From the NCBI RefSeq assembly GCF_036417845.1, contig NC_089980.1, positions 46,684,501 to 46,748,500 on the forward strand: DNA of 64,000 nt, in the 5' to 3' direction. The notes below the pieces were generated by a model, which made no database searches, had not been told where the DNA came from, and worked only from the letters and a program-made list of their open reading frames with translations. Both the position numbers and the translations under genes were made by a program. This document shows positions 1 to 13,585 of the stretch, in pieces. The first letter of the stretch is position 1; each line of letters begins with the position of its first letter. Source of the DNA: Apteryx mantelli (taxonomy: Eukaryota > Chordata > Aves > Apterygiformes > Apterygidae).

Positions 1-3000
1 TCCTACAAAAATGCACTTGCCCTAATATTTGGAAATCCTGTGACATCCACTCCAATTAATGGGAACCAAAGAGAAAGACATACCAGAGAAAGAACAGAAA
101 GAACACCAGGTAGTAAAACGTGCTGTGACCTTAAAGCTGTGAGCCCTGCCTATAGGCCTTGTCTTCTGGACAGCTCATGGTGGCCAACTCAACCTCTTAA
201 TATTAACAGGTTCAGCCTGTTTTTGCACTTCTGGGACTTAAATCTGTGCTATGCCATACATATGGCAGCTGAAACCATCTCTGTCCTTCCCAGGACAATT
301 ACACATCCAAAACTAGACCCAAAATTTAGTGAAAACCTTCTGAAATCCTGCTAGAACTAAAATGTTTCTCATTAATTGTGGAAAATCATAGCATGTTATC
401 TATTGGCCACAGTCCAGTAACAACATATTGTGTCTTTCTCTCTGCTGGCCCTGATAAAAACAGATATCAATGATGTAAATATATTTCCCACTGAAAACAG
501 TGGAGACTCTGCTGTGACCAAGTTAAAATAAAATTGTTTTAAAAGAAATTTCAAAGTAACACATTCACACAGAAAACTAAGAAAAAAGGTGTAGCATCCC
601 TTCCCTACCCAGGTTTTTCCAGCTGAACCAGGAGAAAGAAAAAAGCACTTCCCATTTCATACCCACTTCTGAGAAATCATTTCCCTCAAATTCAGGTTGA
701 CCTTCTGAATCATACCTGGATATGACTGTCCCCTCAAGGACACAAAAGAACTAATATACCGTGAGTGTCACACACAAATGACTAGCCTTTGCCTGGCCTG
801 GCCCACTCAGCTTTGCCTCTGCTATTGACAAACTATCATTATAAAAAAGGTCAAAATAACAAATTGCTAGAATATTAGAAGGACGGGAATTTTGCTTTTT
901 GAAAACACGCTGAATGGATATCTGCAACGTAGCTCTAACATGCCAGTATATTTAGTTGAAGAAGGAGCACAGTGGTTTCCATCTCATTTGCGCTTTATAC
1001 TATCAAAATCTCTTTCTTTCTTTTTTTTTCCTTCAAATTCCTCCTGAGGTTTGTATGTAGGACAGGTAGCGGCACCTGTCATTTCACATTAAAGCAGGGA
1101 ACATTTGAGGAATGGAATGAAATCGAACCTGCAGTCTGACCTGGGCTGTGCCATCCCTCATTTGCACCGTTTAACAGTGCCTCCTCTGTACAGGACAGGC
1201 TGGGCTTCTTCAAACAGGACGTATTTTTTCCATGTGTAGATACATACCGTCACTGCAAATCTGAGGGCTGAAAAGCACTAGCCTCACTACTACTGCCAGC
1301 AGATTTCAGCTCCTGCTCTTTATAGACCCTTCTTTAGATACCCTTCTTGAAGGGTATATAAAGACCTTTGAGAAGGTATCATCAGCTCCATTTTAAAGTC
1401 AGCCAGATCATACACCTCCAGCTTTCCAAGTCCTTTCTTCCTTTCGTCCTCATATATATATAAATATAGACATAGATATATATTTTAAAAGTGTACTGGT
1501 TTAGATGAATGCAGACATAAAATCAGTTCTTGAGCCTATGGTCTAACCACACACCTTTGTATAGCTTATAACGGAAAAGTCAGTAGTAAAATTAAAAGTG
1601 CTGTTAACTTCCAAATGGCACTTTCTGTTGTTTTGTATTTGGCATAACTGACCAAATGGGACTCATTCACTTTTAATGGTGGTGTTAGTTATTTTTTCTA
1701 CAGTATTTCTTTAGTACTTTTTCCTTTTATATGACATAATAATACATTATTCAGTGGTTTTATGTCTCCCTGCACAATCTGTGTGATTTCTTGTGCTATT
1801 AAACAGTACTATTCATGACCAAATGGCCAAAATATCTTTTTTTATTAATCTTTTTTGGTCATGGTTTGCTTGTTTGTTCTTTTGTTTTCTTGCCATTTTC
1901 TAAGTCTGCCAGAATGTTGAACTCCCCAATTTCTTTGTCTGGAATGGCTCACTGCAAAGGACTTTCTATTTAGCTTGCTCCTTTGAGGATCTGCCTCTCC
2001 CACAGGCTGGTCTCAATGTCGAAGGTACCTGCCCCATCCCTAGTGGTCCATGGCGCAGCTGTTCGCACACTGCCTGAGACCAGCAGGCCCAGCACCCACT
2101 CCCAAACCTGTCCCCACCAGTGCCGCACTGGGACACTGAAACAAAGGTAGCACTGCACAGGCTGTGAGCCCAACTCCAGACTGCCTGCAGTAGCTGCAGT
2201 TTAAAGAACCCAAGCATCAACTCTCCTTTGTAAACATTTGTTTCAAGCATGTACCACTTGGTTATCAACTTCTAGCATGCACTTTTAACTGAATAATTAC
2301 TTTATCCATAGGTTAAGCACTCACTGAATCCAGTCATCATCATCCTCACGCATTCAGTACATGGTGTATATCCTTAAATGCCATTTCTGGGATATTTTCT
2401 ATCTGTACATCCTCTTCAGGCACTACAAAAGGACATGCAGGACCTTCATTAGCCCTTTGATGGACTACAGACATCCTGGCTGTTAGTCTAGTATCTAATT
2501 GCTTATCAGTCACATTCTCAAGCTCTCATTATTTTACTTTTGCACTGCCATAATTACACTCTGTATTATTCAGGCACTCAGTGAATCTTGCTTTAGCCTA
2601 CATACATACACATTGTACAAAAATGAGGTTCAAGTACTGATACCATAAATGCAAACTTTTTAAAGGTGACCTGTAAAGGACTGCTTATAAAAGAAGCTGG
2701 GAAGTCTCTTTTGTATTTGCTTTCCTTTCTTAAGAGTAGACGCCACTTCTACTCCGAGTGGTCTGAACATTGCCAGGGAACAAATCCTGCTCACCTACCT
2801 AGTGCAAATAATTTCATTGATTTAATGTAGCTGCTCACAAAGGGTGAGCAGGATTTGGCTGGACTCAGGCAAGGACACTTACTTCCATTCCTTATAGGTA
2901 TCTTGTCTCTCTTTCTTTAGTATTTTTTAAAGGCATGGTCTCAAAAACTGCTCTTCAGAACATATCTTCCATCCTAGAAACAACAAGGGCAATTATCTGG

Positions 3001-4924
3001 AAGTATTAAGGGGAAAACTAATCCACTACTTTCTCCAAGGTCCAAGGCTTCCCTGTCGTAACCAAGCTGTTATGATACAATAAGATGTGATGCTGGACAG
3101 TCAATTGCACCTTAGAAGGCCTTCAATGGTAACAACAAGAGTAAATGTTTGAGCAAAACTTTAATTATTATCAATTCAACAGGAGCTGCTGCCCTGCAGT
3201 CTGACTCTGTCAATCAGCAATCCCTCTCTACTTTCTAGCTGAACAACGGAAAAGCTAATAAGCAAAATATGCTGCTGCTATGCAACAGATTCAGAAGCAG
3301 AACCATGAATTCACAGTAAACAAGAAAAGCAGATAAGGAAGAAGAGCCAATTCATCATATGTATTGCTCCACTAAGGAGCCTGGATTCTTATGAGTTCTT
3401 AAGAGTCACATCCCAAGCATCTGTGTCTTTCTTTTGGCTCTGCTGACTTCTTTTGAAACCATTTTTGAATTTTTCCAGGATCTCACCAGAACATAGAGAC
3501 CTATTCTCAACCTTGCTTTCCTCTCTGAATCCAAACTACCTGCATTTTTTCAATGCAATATTTCTCTTCTCCCCACACTTTAACTCATCCCAGTTTACAA
3601 TGCTATGAACTGATATTTCTATCTATTATTTCCCTTCCTGTGAAATCAAAGCGACCTCCAGTTCATTTCACCAGCTATGTTTTGCCTTATTCAGCAATAA
3701 GCATCTCCCAGCACAGAGAATAAGGTGTAGAATACAAACTCATGAGATTAATTCAGTTTTACCTCTCTGTATTTCAAGAAAACAAATCATATTTATTATT
3801 TCAGTTGTATAAAGCATCCTCCCTACCATGCTCACTGCTATCTCACTATTGTTGATACTATCAAAGCTAGTGACTTATGTTTGGGCATTCCAGCTTCATT
3901 GTGCTCAAATTGTAAATGTTTTTATGAAAGCCACTTACACAGCTGTAATTATGGTCTGCCAGGGAGGTCTCTATTAAAAATACCACTTCCAGGGGATTCA
4001 TAACTCTGCCATAAAGATTTGCCCCAGGCCGAGCACAGCTAAGAAGTATTCTTTTTATTACACCAATACAGTGCAAGAACAGAGTATTAGCCTCAGTTTA
4101 TCACCCCTTAACCTTGTATATATTATTAGAGAACAGCAGATTTAGAGCAGGTAGCAACACCTGCAGCAGGGTTCTCCACTGTCTTCCATTCTAAGGCTTT
4201 GCTCTTCTTCCATAAGTGCCAAATTTTACTGTTTAGGCTTTAAGATTTTGGAGGTGAGTCTCTGTGTCTTAGAGATTGAAATGCCATGGAAAGTTTTAGT
4301 AAAGGTGATTTCAGCTGTTTTCAAGAATGTAATAAAAGAAAATAGTGTTGTTTTGCTAGTAATAACAATGGTCCCCTTCTCTTGCCTCCCTCCCTGAGAA
4401 GATGTGCGACTGCTCCACTGAGAGACCTCAGCAACACTCTGTTTTACTGGAGGGACTGGATGGCTTGACAGAGAGAGGAAAGAATCACCCAGGAATGAGA
4501 CGTGCCTTTTGCTATTACCGTGAAAATCCACACACATTTGGCCAAGCTATAAACCACAGGTGATCACTAACTGTGTGTTCCTCATTTTCTGGATGCCTGA
4601 CTTGAAACCCTGGGGGCTGATTTGCAAAGTGCTGAGCGCTGGAAGTTGTAATTGAAGTCTCTGGGAGCTGTCCTTTGAACATATATTGAGCTATAAAAAC
4701 ATTAAGTACCTAGAAACATCAAATCAGGGCCTCAAAATCAATGGATCCTTTGACCGTAACCTCCCCGTGACTCAGATTCCCATCTGTAAAATGGGAATAC
4801 TCTCACCTTCTTGTCTCAAAGGGGTGCTGTGAATTCAAATTCATGAATGAGCATAAAGCACTTGAACACTATGATAAGAGTGCAGCTGAAACATCCAAGA
4901 GCAGATCAATAATTTTGGATTCAG
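1..4924. other. No recognised gene
   Basis: AT-rich non-repetitive sequence on both strands. Only short unsupported open frames are present. A GC-richer island at about 1970-2200 stands out but carries no promoter or exon signals that I can support. A short AT-rich run lies at about 1451-1485. Confidence 0.6.
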
Positions 4925-5590
4925 TACACAGTTTGGACAGGCATTGATAAGTATTGATTATTATACCTATCAATAGGAATCAATATCAATAGGTATCAAT
5001 AGTTATCGATAAATATCAATGTTGATCTCTCCTGATGGCCTCTTGATCTCGACTGGCATCTTCAGCTTTCACTCTCAGACCAACTTATGCTCTTGGTAGG
5101 CACCTGCAACTATCAATACCAACCGTTCTCAGTATTGAGAGGCCTTGATCAGTATCGATTTCCATACGTATCGATAGAGATCAATATCAATAGGTATTGA
5201 TAACTCTCAGTCTCGACATACATCTATTGGTTTCTCTCTCGAAACAATTTTGTTCTCATTAGGCACTGATGACTATTGACATCGATACCTCTCGATATCA
5301 AGAGCATCAATGCCTGTCGATTTCCAAGCCTATCGACAGGGATCGATATCAAAAGGGATCGATAACTATCAATAGCTATTGATATCCATCCATACTGGTA
5401 GGCATTAATACCTCTCAATTTCCACATACAGCCTTCACTTTCAGCCTCAGGCCAATTTTCCTGTCGGTCAACATCAGCTGATATCAACATTGATACCTCT
5501 CGATATTGAGAGGCTTTGATGCCTGTCAATTTCCAAACCTATCGACAGGGATTGATATCAAAAGGGATCAATAGTTATCGTCAAGAAACA
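4925..5590. repeat. ATCGAT-rich minisatellite array
   Basis: Related units begin near 4939, 5142, 5306 and 5518, with spacings of about 203, 165 and 210 bp. The last two share GCCTGTCRATTTCCAARCC followed by TATCGACAGGGAT and ATCAAAAGGGATC. The first two share ATCAATATCAATAGGTAT. A second shared phrase, CTTTCACTCTCAGACCAACT-like, recurs about 370 bp apart, at roughly 5060 and 5430. Palindromic ATCGAT and TATCGATA words are strikingly frequent. Open frames across it are repeat artefacts. The array is not a simple microsatellite and has clear higher-order structure. Confidence 0.85.
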
Positions 5591-8500
5591 GACTAATTTA
5601 TTCAGTTTCATACCATACTGAGGCTAAAACTGAGAGTCTGGGACAGAAGAGGGACAGAAAAATTACTTGGTGGAATCATTAGTACCCAGAAGAGTATAAG
5701 AAAGAGTTCAGTAAGCCAAATGCAGCAGAAGTCACTGATGCCCACATCTTCTTTCTCAGGATCTGGCTAGCCCAGGAACAATGTTCAGTGTGACTTTTAA
5801 ATATGAAAGCCAACTTTGATGCTCTAGAAATGATCACTTTTGTGAATAAGCTCCTCCTCTCCTTACTGGGACTAGTTAACATTGTCCCGAGAACTTCATT
5901 GTCTCTATATTTTATGGTTGCTGTGCATAGTGTGGAGTACCAGTAGAAACATCGATATGGCATCATACACTGATGAGTTCCTCCAGTCCTCTAGTAGGGA
6001 AAAAGAATCTGGGGCACCACAGTAAAGCAATAAAAGGAGAAGTTTGGGTTAATGTACCAGAGGTATGACAATAATCAAGGGCTGTAAGGGGACAATACAA
6101 GTTTCTTAAAAAGTACTGGAACTTCCTGAATGCCCTAACTACTGAGGACCCCACATTCTTGTGCTTTGTTAGACAAAATAACAGTACAATGAGTAGCATC
6201 GAGGAGAAGACTTATTTTTGCCTTCCCCTTTCTTACCACAAAGCAGACCAGAGGCCCACACTGCCAAATGAGGTATTCCACAACTATTTTGCCTCTTGGC
6301 AGACTAGGAAACACATTCGCTACCAGGCTTCTAATAAGTTTCAGGAAGGTGCTTTTCATCTGCAGACAGAAACAGGGAAGGACAAAAAGGGGAACAAGGA
6401 AAGAGTAAATCCTTCACCTGCCCCACACAAGCATTTCTATGTTTGAAGCTTTCTTCCTCTACAATTAGTTGGATCCTACTAAGCAGTATCACTAAGTATG
6501 TTTATGTCTCCACTCTTATTTCTACAACTGTATTTCTCCAGAGGGATTGGAATTGGGTTTTTACTGACTAACAAAAGAAGGAGTCACCTAAGGTCTCTAG
6601 CTTTCAGGTTCATTTTTCTGAGAGATTCATGTCAGAACCAGTTTGCCCTTCCAAAAAAACAAGGAAGGTGTCCACAGCAGCATTCACTGTGATTCTGAGG
6701 CATTAACAATTCCTCCTCGACCAAGAACCAAAATGGCTTCCACCTTAGAGGTTTCTGGTCTGCCTACTGAATTGATTTTCCCCTAGATAATCTGAAAAAA
6801 AACCAGTCATGAACATCCAAAAGTTGTCTTACTACAACTTTGTTTTCCTTTATGAAAAGCACTACAGATTTAAGCAGCTTATTTTTCACATGGGCCATAT
6901 GGGGATCTGAGAAAAATAAAAACAAGTTTTACATGTTGTATAGGGAGGCCCTCAGTCTTTTTAACCTCTGCTGCTAGAATTCTTGCCTTTTTGTGACTGA
7001 AAGGAACAACATATGTTCTCCTTATAACTTTTTCTATAGGACAGAGCGTATTCGAACATGTAATGAATATAAGCACCTTCATGACATGAAAGCATTGCAT
7101 CATTTCCTCAAATATTTTGGGAGGCTTCAATGAACTATTATTCTCATATGAAGGATGTGGAACTGCATCATCCAGTCAACTCTTTCTGCTAAAATGAAAT
7201 TATAGCTATCGCAATTTGTGTCAGAGGGTCTCAGTCTCTTAATACAACAAGAAATGTCAAGATTCTGTCAAAGTTCTGCCACAGTTCAGGATTAAAAGAT
7301 ACTACAAATTCAAACACCATCCTTGAATTGCAATTAGGTTCTTACAGTGCTGTGACTCAGAATAGTGTCACTTTGCATTCACAAGCACATCTCATTCCAG
7401 CTTTTTCATGATTGTATGTGCCTCTGAAACATGTGTAAAGGAAAATCAGTTGCCACCTAGAGCCTAGGCTGTCTCTGTCAAGTGCTACGAGTCTGAGCCC
7501 GGCTCTGCTCACACATATTCCTTCAACACTTACTCTCCTGGACAACTTCATTCAAAACAGTAAGAGCCACAGTATATTTTGTATCTTCTTAACTCATCAA
7601 CCCTTTCATTAGGGAGGCCATGGCTTTCTTTTAATCAGCAGGGCCTAAAGAAGATAGGTCAGATCATTGACAAGGAAGCAGAGGAGATCTAGCCTCCCCC
7701 TGCACTTCTGCAGGATGTTCTCCAGAAATGTGAAGAACAGGATTTCATGTCAGTGTTTCTTTCTATTCTTACACAGAACTCAAAAGGCTTGCAAAGAAGA
7801 TTCTTAGTTCTTCTTGCTTTTCTCATCAACTTCTTTATTCTCAGAGCAGACCTGAGAAGAGAAGAAAATCCTTTCGCAGTCACATGGCATAGCAACCAAA
7901 GGGATTTAAATAAATTTAGAAGTTCGAAAATGTGGACAGTCAGCTATGCCTCATCCTTATGCTCCCCAGAAAGAGCATATTGGTGTTTACTACACTTAGG
8001 GCAAGCATTAGATATCTCAAAGCTATCTTTAAGCAAGTAGTTACCATGATTCAGAACAGGATTTTGTAGAGATATAAACTGGATTATGAAAGCTATGTCA
8101 ATACAGCACGGGCCAGTTGATGCTCATGGCTAAAGGAGCTGGTTTGTGATGACAACAAAACAGCAGTCTGTGGGATAGGACTCAGAAATTTCTTTGACCT
8201 TCAAATTTAACTCTCCTCTCCCCAAAGAAAACATTAAGCTTTGTTTTAACATGTCATGCTGTCACACGATAGGTGCACACAAGCATGTTCTTAGCTATAA
8301 AAAGAAAATGAAGCAGCACAGGGAATCCTTAGGAACTGGCCAAAAATGCTTTTTCTTGTAGCAGAACTCTTGATTTGAAAATGTTGTTGAGAAAGCAATG
8401 TTCAGATCCACTGAGAGCTAAACAAAGCCATACTGAAAGACATCCAGGTTATTCCAAGTGACAGAGACAAACACACAAAAATGAGAGCAGTAGGTCATAG

Positions 8501-9322
8501 ATAGAAGGTCTTGCCTCCATTCTTTGAGACGTTCCTTCTTTCCTCTCAGCAAAACAGCTAACCAAATCATTTGTAGCTCTGCAGCTGAGATGGTTTTCTG
8601 CACAAATGCCAGATTTTCCCCCCTATTTGGGATTTCTGGGAAGAGAAATATCTGTCAGCAGAAAACTGAGAATGTATGAATACAATGGGGAAAAACAGCT
8701 GTCAACCAAGAACAAAAATCTTCTGACCTGTGTGAACAGAGGATGGAAAATATCTTTCAGACACTTTCTCAGCCCCCTCCCTATGATGCAGTACACTGCT
8801 CAGGAGTTTGCACAGTCACTGAAGGAATGAAGAGCAGAGAATTCAGGAAGTACTGACAGAATAAATCTGATTCAAACATCTCATCCTAAATCTGTAGATT
8901 TATAATCTAAATTTGTACCACATACTGATATCCTATAGCTCTTGCCAATGGTACAATTATTTCATGCCCTTTTGTACTTTTGTTAAAATCTCAGGGATAA
9001 GGAGGAGGAATACTTGTTAAACAGGTCCTTGAACGTGCCTCTGGTCGACACCTAAAATGATGGTAGATCAGGGCTGTGTCCTTTTTTCTCCCTCAGGATT
9101 TTTCATGTGTGGTTTTGTTTTCCAATAGCAAGTGTCTCCATCCAGTTCCTTAGCACTTTCTTGCTTTAGATGTGAATGTGCCTCAGCCTACCCCGAGCAC
9201 ACGTAGCCAACACTGGGAAAGAGGAGGTCTCCCACACCACATTAAAAAGGGTTCTGCAGTAATGAAGAGCGAAAGCAATTCTTCTCCAAGTACTATTTCT
9301 GGCACAGCCTTAGATTATTCAC
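5591..9322. other. No recognised gene
   Basis: AT-rich sequence without convincing coding structure. Some acceptor-like sites precede short open stretches on the minus strand, for example near 7840 and 8580, but they have no consistent phase or homology I can name. Confidence 0.55.
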
Positions 9323-9460
9323 CTCTATGATATAAAAATGTGTTATTCCAGTATTACACTGCCTCAGGATATTTGTCTTCAAATATTGAAAATGACTTCT
9401 TAGACTCTGAAGAGACATGTTAAACAGCTGGGCAAAGACAGTCAAAACCCTTTCCATCAC
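9323..9460 (-). CDS. Isolated exon-like block, unrecognised
   Basis: A very good acceptor, TTCTTTTCCCTGTGCAG|GTG, leads into 46 open codons ending at ATAGAG|GTGAAT, phase 0-0. The peptide contains VMERVLTVFAQLFNMSLQSL. It is downstream of block C on the same strand, so it would need a different gene or an alternative 3' end. With no partner exon joined to it, chance is a serious alternative. Confidence 0.22.
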
Positions 9461-10634
9461 CTGCACAGGGAAAAGAATGGACAAAACCAAGCATACTTTT
9501 TGGCAGACAGCTCCAGAACAGCAATTAATACATTACTATATGGGCTAGTAGAGGAAGTCACAGAAGTCTACCTGTCAGAATATTGACCACTTAAAGAGAG
9601 TCTTATGCCCTGTCTGGTACTAGACTTTCCAGCTAGCATCATATAAGCTTATTATTTTTGAAACTTAAATTTCATAGCACCCTCTTTTGCTCATTGAGGC
9701 TCAGATTCTTCCTTCATGTTATTCTTCCCCTGAATAACTGCATTTCAGATTAACTCCTGATGACAATGTGCATTAGTCTTCCCTTTCTCAGTCTGAATCT
9801 TTTCCTTCCCTGTCTCTCTCTTTTTTTTTTTTTTTTAAATTGGTCTAAATTCATTTTCACTTCCTGGCCAATCACCTGGCTGGTGATTGCCAAATACTTC
9901 AAGTGCATTTCATATAACACCTGCCCTAGCTCTGTCCTCATCCTTCTATGTTCACTCCAAAAATCTTTCACAGGTCGAGTTCATTCAAAGTGCCCTCCAC
10001 CCTGCTCAGCCCAGGAGCTCCTTGATGCCTGAAACTGAGGTGAAAGCCACGTGCAAACAGAGAGCACTCAGGTTTAGAACTTGTCTAGTACTAGACTGGC
10101 GCCAGTGCAACTCTCCAGCCAAGTTGCAAAAGTTGGATGAACACAAAGCTAAAGAAAAACATTGCAGTGAAACTGTTGTACTGACTGAAAAATAGACGTA
10201 CTGTTTCTGCTGAAATTAGAGGAGGAAAAGTCATGTTGAGACAGGTATCTGTGTGGTATTTGTCCAAAGAGTTAAAGCTTACTAGAGGTATTCCAGAAAA
10301 CTCTAGTTTATGAAGGAAAACACCAACAACCTTTGCTACAGCTGTCATTCTGAAGCTGAGCAAAATCCTAGAGAATATTAACCCAATTATTTTGATAAAC
10401 AGTAACAGAGTAACAGAGACTTCTACCTAAATGAGTAACCTGGAATTAACTAACAATATTGGCATTTGAGATGTCAAAGGCAGTGGTACAGGAATTGTTA
10501 CTAGTGGTTCAGTCCAAAAATCCATCTGCCTGCAAACTTTGTCTCTTGCAGGAGTTCACAACTGATGCCCAGGGAAGACCACAGCAACAGGGTCTGCATA
10601 ACATAGTAATATTCCTAAAACACCCCCTGATCTG

Positions 10635-11500
10635 AGATTAATCACAGAATCACAATATAGTTGAGGTTGGCAGGTGCCCCTGGAGATCATCAGGTCCAAC
10701 CCCCTGCTCAAGCAGGGTCAACTAGAGCAGGTTGCTCAGGACAATGGGCAACTCTTGCATTAAGAGAGTTCTTGCACTAGCGACAATGTTTTTGTGTTCA
10801 ATGGCCCTTAATAGATTTTGCATACAGCAATTACTCCAAGATTTCTTGGAATCCATGCAAAATGTTACAGTCTAATAGGTGACCAAATAATGAATTCCTC
10901 AATTTAATTATATGTTTTGTGAAAGAACTATCATGCTTGTTTTGAACCTGCTGGTACTTTCAAAGCCCCTTTAGCATGTCATTTCTCAGAAGATGAGAAT
11001 AACTTCTCATTTCATGCTATGTCACAGACTTCTATTTTCATGCTCCACAGTTGTATATTTCCCAGGATGAAAAGTCCTAGAACATTTAGATGCTCTTTGA
11101 ACAAAATCTGATCCATACATTTGATTATCTTTGTTGTTTTTTTCTGGATATTTTCAAGCTTACCCTGTTTAAAACACAGAAAATAGAACTGTACACAGAA
11201 TGGTATTTTCTGTCTTGCTCTCCATTCTTTCCCTAATAATTTTGAGCAGTCTGTGTTGCTTTTTTTTTTTTTAGCTGCTATTTAGCATGACATAACTCCT
11301 GTTAAATCCCAAGATCTCATTCCTGAATGGTACTAACCAGTTCCAAACCCACCAGTGTGTTTTCAGATTGTCAGATTTTGCATTCAAAGATAAAATTTTT
11401 GTAAGATGACTTAGTCTTTTCCTGGGACATTTTCTGAGTTGTGCATTTGTTAACACAAGAACATAGTCATGTATTGGCTCGTACTGAATTCTCATCTAGT
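10635..11500 (-). mobile_element. Old CR1-type LINE 3' fragment(s), minus orientation
   Basis: At 10639-10745, AATCACAGAATCAC is followed by GTTGAGGTTGGCAGG, CCAACCCCCTGCTC and AGCAGGTTGCTCAGGAC. This is the familiar reverse-complement form of the CR1 3' end, so the element's 3' end is at the left. From about 10860 to 11500, phrases such as AACTGTACACAGAATGGTA and CCCAAGATCTCATTCCTGA resemble an older amniote CR1 branch, as I recall it. The two parts may be one diverged copy or two neighbouring copies. No usable reverse transcriptase frame remains. Confidence 0.7.
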
Positions 11501-13400
11501 AGGTTTTCCTTCACCCAATAAGGCTAAAACATAATTTCTTATTTCCAACAGTGAAAAAAAAAAAACCTTGATGAAACTAACAGGGTAGAAGTGCTGTGTT
11601 TTGACTCATTCTTCAGCATTTCATATGGTGCTTTTCCTCTAGTAGTTAGTGGAGTCTTCCAGGACAAGAACGAATACTATTTCAAAGCCAGTAAAAGATA
11701 GAATAGAAGCTGGCCTGCTATAGGTAAAAACAACAAGCCATAGTGAAGGTCAGCATGCCAAAACTATCCACCTGCACAATTTCAGACTCCAGATCCTGTG
11801 CACGTTCTGAGGTACATTCTTCTCACTTTTTCTTGGGCACCAGAGAACCATTTTTTCACCAGCATGAAGGATTCACTGGCTTGAGCACATGCTGTACTCC
11901 TACTGGCTTGATAATAAAGCTATCTGTGATGATGGTATGAGGCATCTTGATGTGTAGCTGTTAATTTCTCTCAACACTGCATGGAGAACCAAATGATCAT
12001 CCATCACCTCAAAGTTTATATTAATCAGCTTGAACTTTCTGAACTTTCCTGTTACATTATAATTTCTGTTGTCAAGCCCCCCCCCAACCACACTTTCCAT
12101 TCAAATCTTTGATCCACCCCACCTCAAAAATCCCAGCTATTCTCCCTGCCTGAGAAGAGAGATATGTTTATGTAACTCATATTTTGCAAGCTGAATACAG
12201 AAGGGGACAGGGGCACAGATGCTAGATGCTACAGAGAAAAAATACAGGCCAACTCAAAATAGATTACTTCCCTTTGTCAGTATACATCACTGAGCTGGAT
12301 ATTGCTGCAGTGAGCTGAGCTCCTTCTGAGGTCAGAGAGAAAGGAAAAATCAGTCACCACTTTATGAGATATCTACAAAGGAAAGAGAAAAACACCAACA
12401 GTTATGTTTCTGTAATGTCTGAGTGTAAAACAGTAGTAGTGTTACTACCCATCTTCCTCCTGATGTATCAAAAAGATCATAAGAAAAGTTTCTAGGATAT
12501 AAAATGCAGGTCTGTGACTGCAGCCACTAAATACAAAATGGTACAAATTCTCACCACCACAGAGCACTAGTAAATATTCCTCTGTCTCAGCCAGTGGTAC
12601 AACTGCTAAGATAAGGTCCCACATTTCAGCTACATAACCAGATATGACTGGGAGGGAAAAGATGAGAAAGAGTCCATTAGTCTGGATTTCAACTGGGAAT
12701 TTGCTTTCTATCCTCTCTATAAAAACTGTAGAGAAACCATACTTTAGATGGAAGATGCTAAATCTTGATTGGATGTTTCTGTTTTGTTTTTCTGCAATTT
12801 GCTAAAAGTGAATATATGAACATGATTTTACTAGGAAATGCATGTTTGTTGTGGAAAAAGGCCAAGATCCAGAAGATGTCATGAACCTTTATTTACCAAG
12901 GGCATTTTATGATGCATTTTTTTACCAAGGTTTCCTTTCATCTTCTTGTGTTTCCCACCAACAGCCCTACAGTCCTGCTTCATTCAGAAATGCCCCCTCC
13001 CAACTGAAAACCTGCTCTCAATACCTCCTGTGTCCCTAGCCATTTCCAGGAGTCAGGATTAGCCACTGAAAGGGAAGGCAGAAGCATTAGCACCGCAGAG
13101 ACCAAAAGCTTAAGTTTTAGGGCCGTACAAAGAATTCAGAGCTTAAAACAACATGCTGTGGAAGAGCCAGACTGTGCTGTACAGGTGCTGACTGGTGCTA
13201 GCAGCACTGGGGATCTGTATTGCTGTGTGAGTGTTTGAGAAGAAAGTCAACAAGTTGCACAGTCCTGTTGGATGGTACAACTGGGGGGAGGGGGTGGGCG
13301 AGAGGGACACAGTCAGTCACCAGGTAAACAGCTTGGAGGGATGCAACATCTGACACTTTCCAGTCTAACAGGAAGCTCAGTTAAGAGAAAACGCTGTCTC
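11501..13400. other. No recognised gene
   Basis: Mostly unique sequence. A minus-strand open frame at 12100-11900 has protein-like wording around INFEVMDDHLVLHAVLREIN but lacks a matching donor and sits beside a G9 run, so it is not called. No repeats of note. Confidence 0.5.
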
Positions 13401-13450
13401 TTTAATAAAAAAATGTCAGACAAAACCATCGTTTCGGCAGAGCTTCTCTA

Positions 13451-13585
13451 TTATCCTGAAAATGCCGAACTTAGAATCTGTAGCTTGAACTTGTCCTTTA
13501 GCACTTCTGTGACATCTTCTGGGAAGCCTCTTGCAACAGTCACTAGGACAGAAAGAATGACATCTGCAAGTTCCTTGTTCTGCTC
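13451..13585 (-). CDS. Exon-like block C, possible terminal exon, with a stop and nearby ATTAAA
   Basis: From a modest acceptor (CTGATCAAG|GAG) the frame that continues block B in phase 0 stays open for 44 codons, including ELADVILSVLVTVARGFPED and VTEVLKDKFKLQILSS. It stops at TAA (13453-13451). An ATTAAA lies about 45 bases further on (13406-13401). Just past the stop another frame continues with protein-like sequence (IIEKLCRNDGFV then stop). Either a frameshift has broken this copy or the resemblance is accidental. The peptide suggests amphipathic helices; no family is recognised. Confidence 0.38.
   Translation of the reverse strand, partial: EQNKELADVILSVLVTVARGFPEDVTEVLKDKFKLQILSSAFSG

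Noticed and set aside
5224-5529. 101-codon minus-strand open frame
   Set aside because: It lies entirely within the ATCGAT minisatellite and its internal repeats simply mirror the DNA units.
11900-12100. Minus-strand open frame with protein-like wording
   Set aside because: There is no convincing splice donor or in-phase partner, and it begins beside a homopolymer run.
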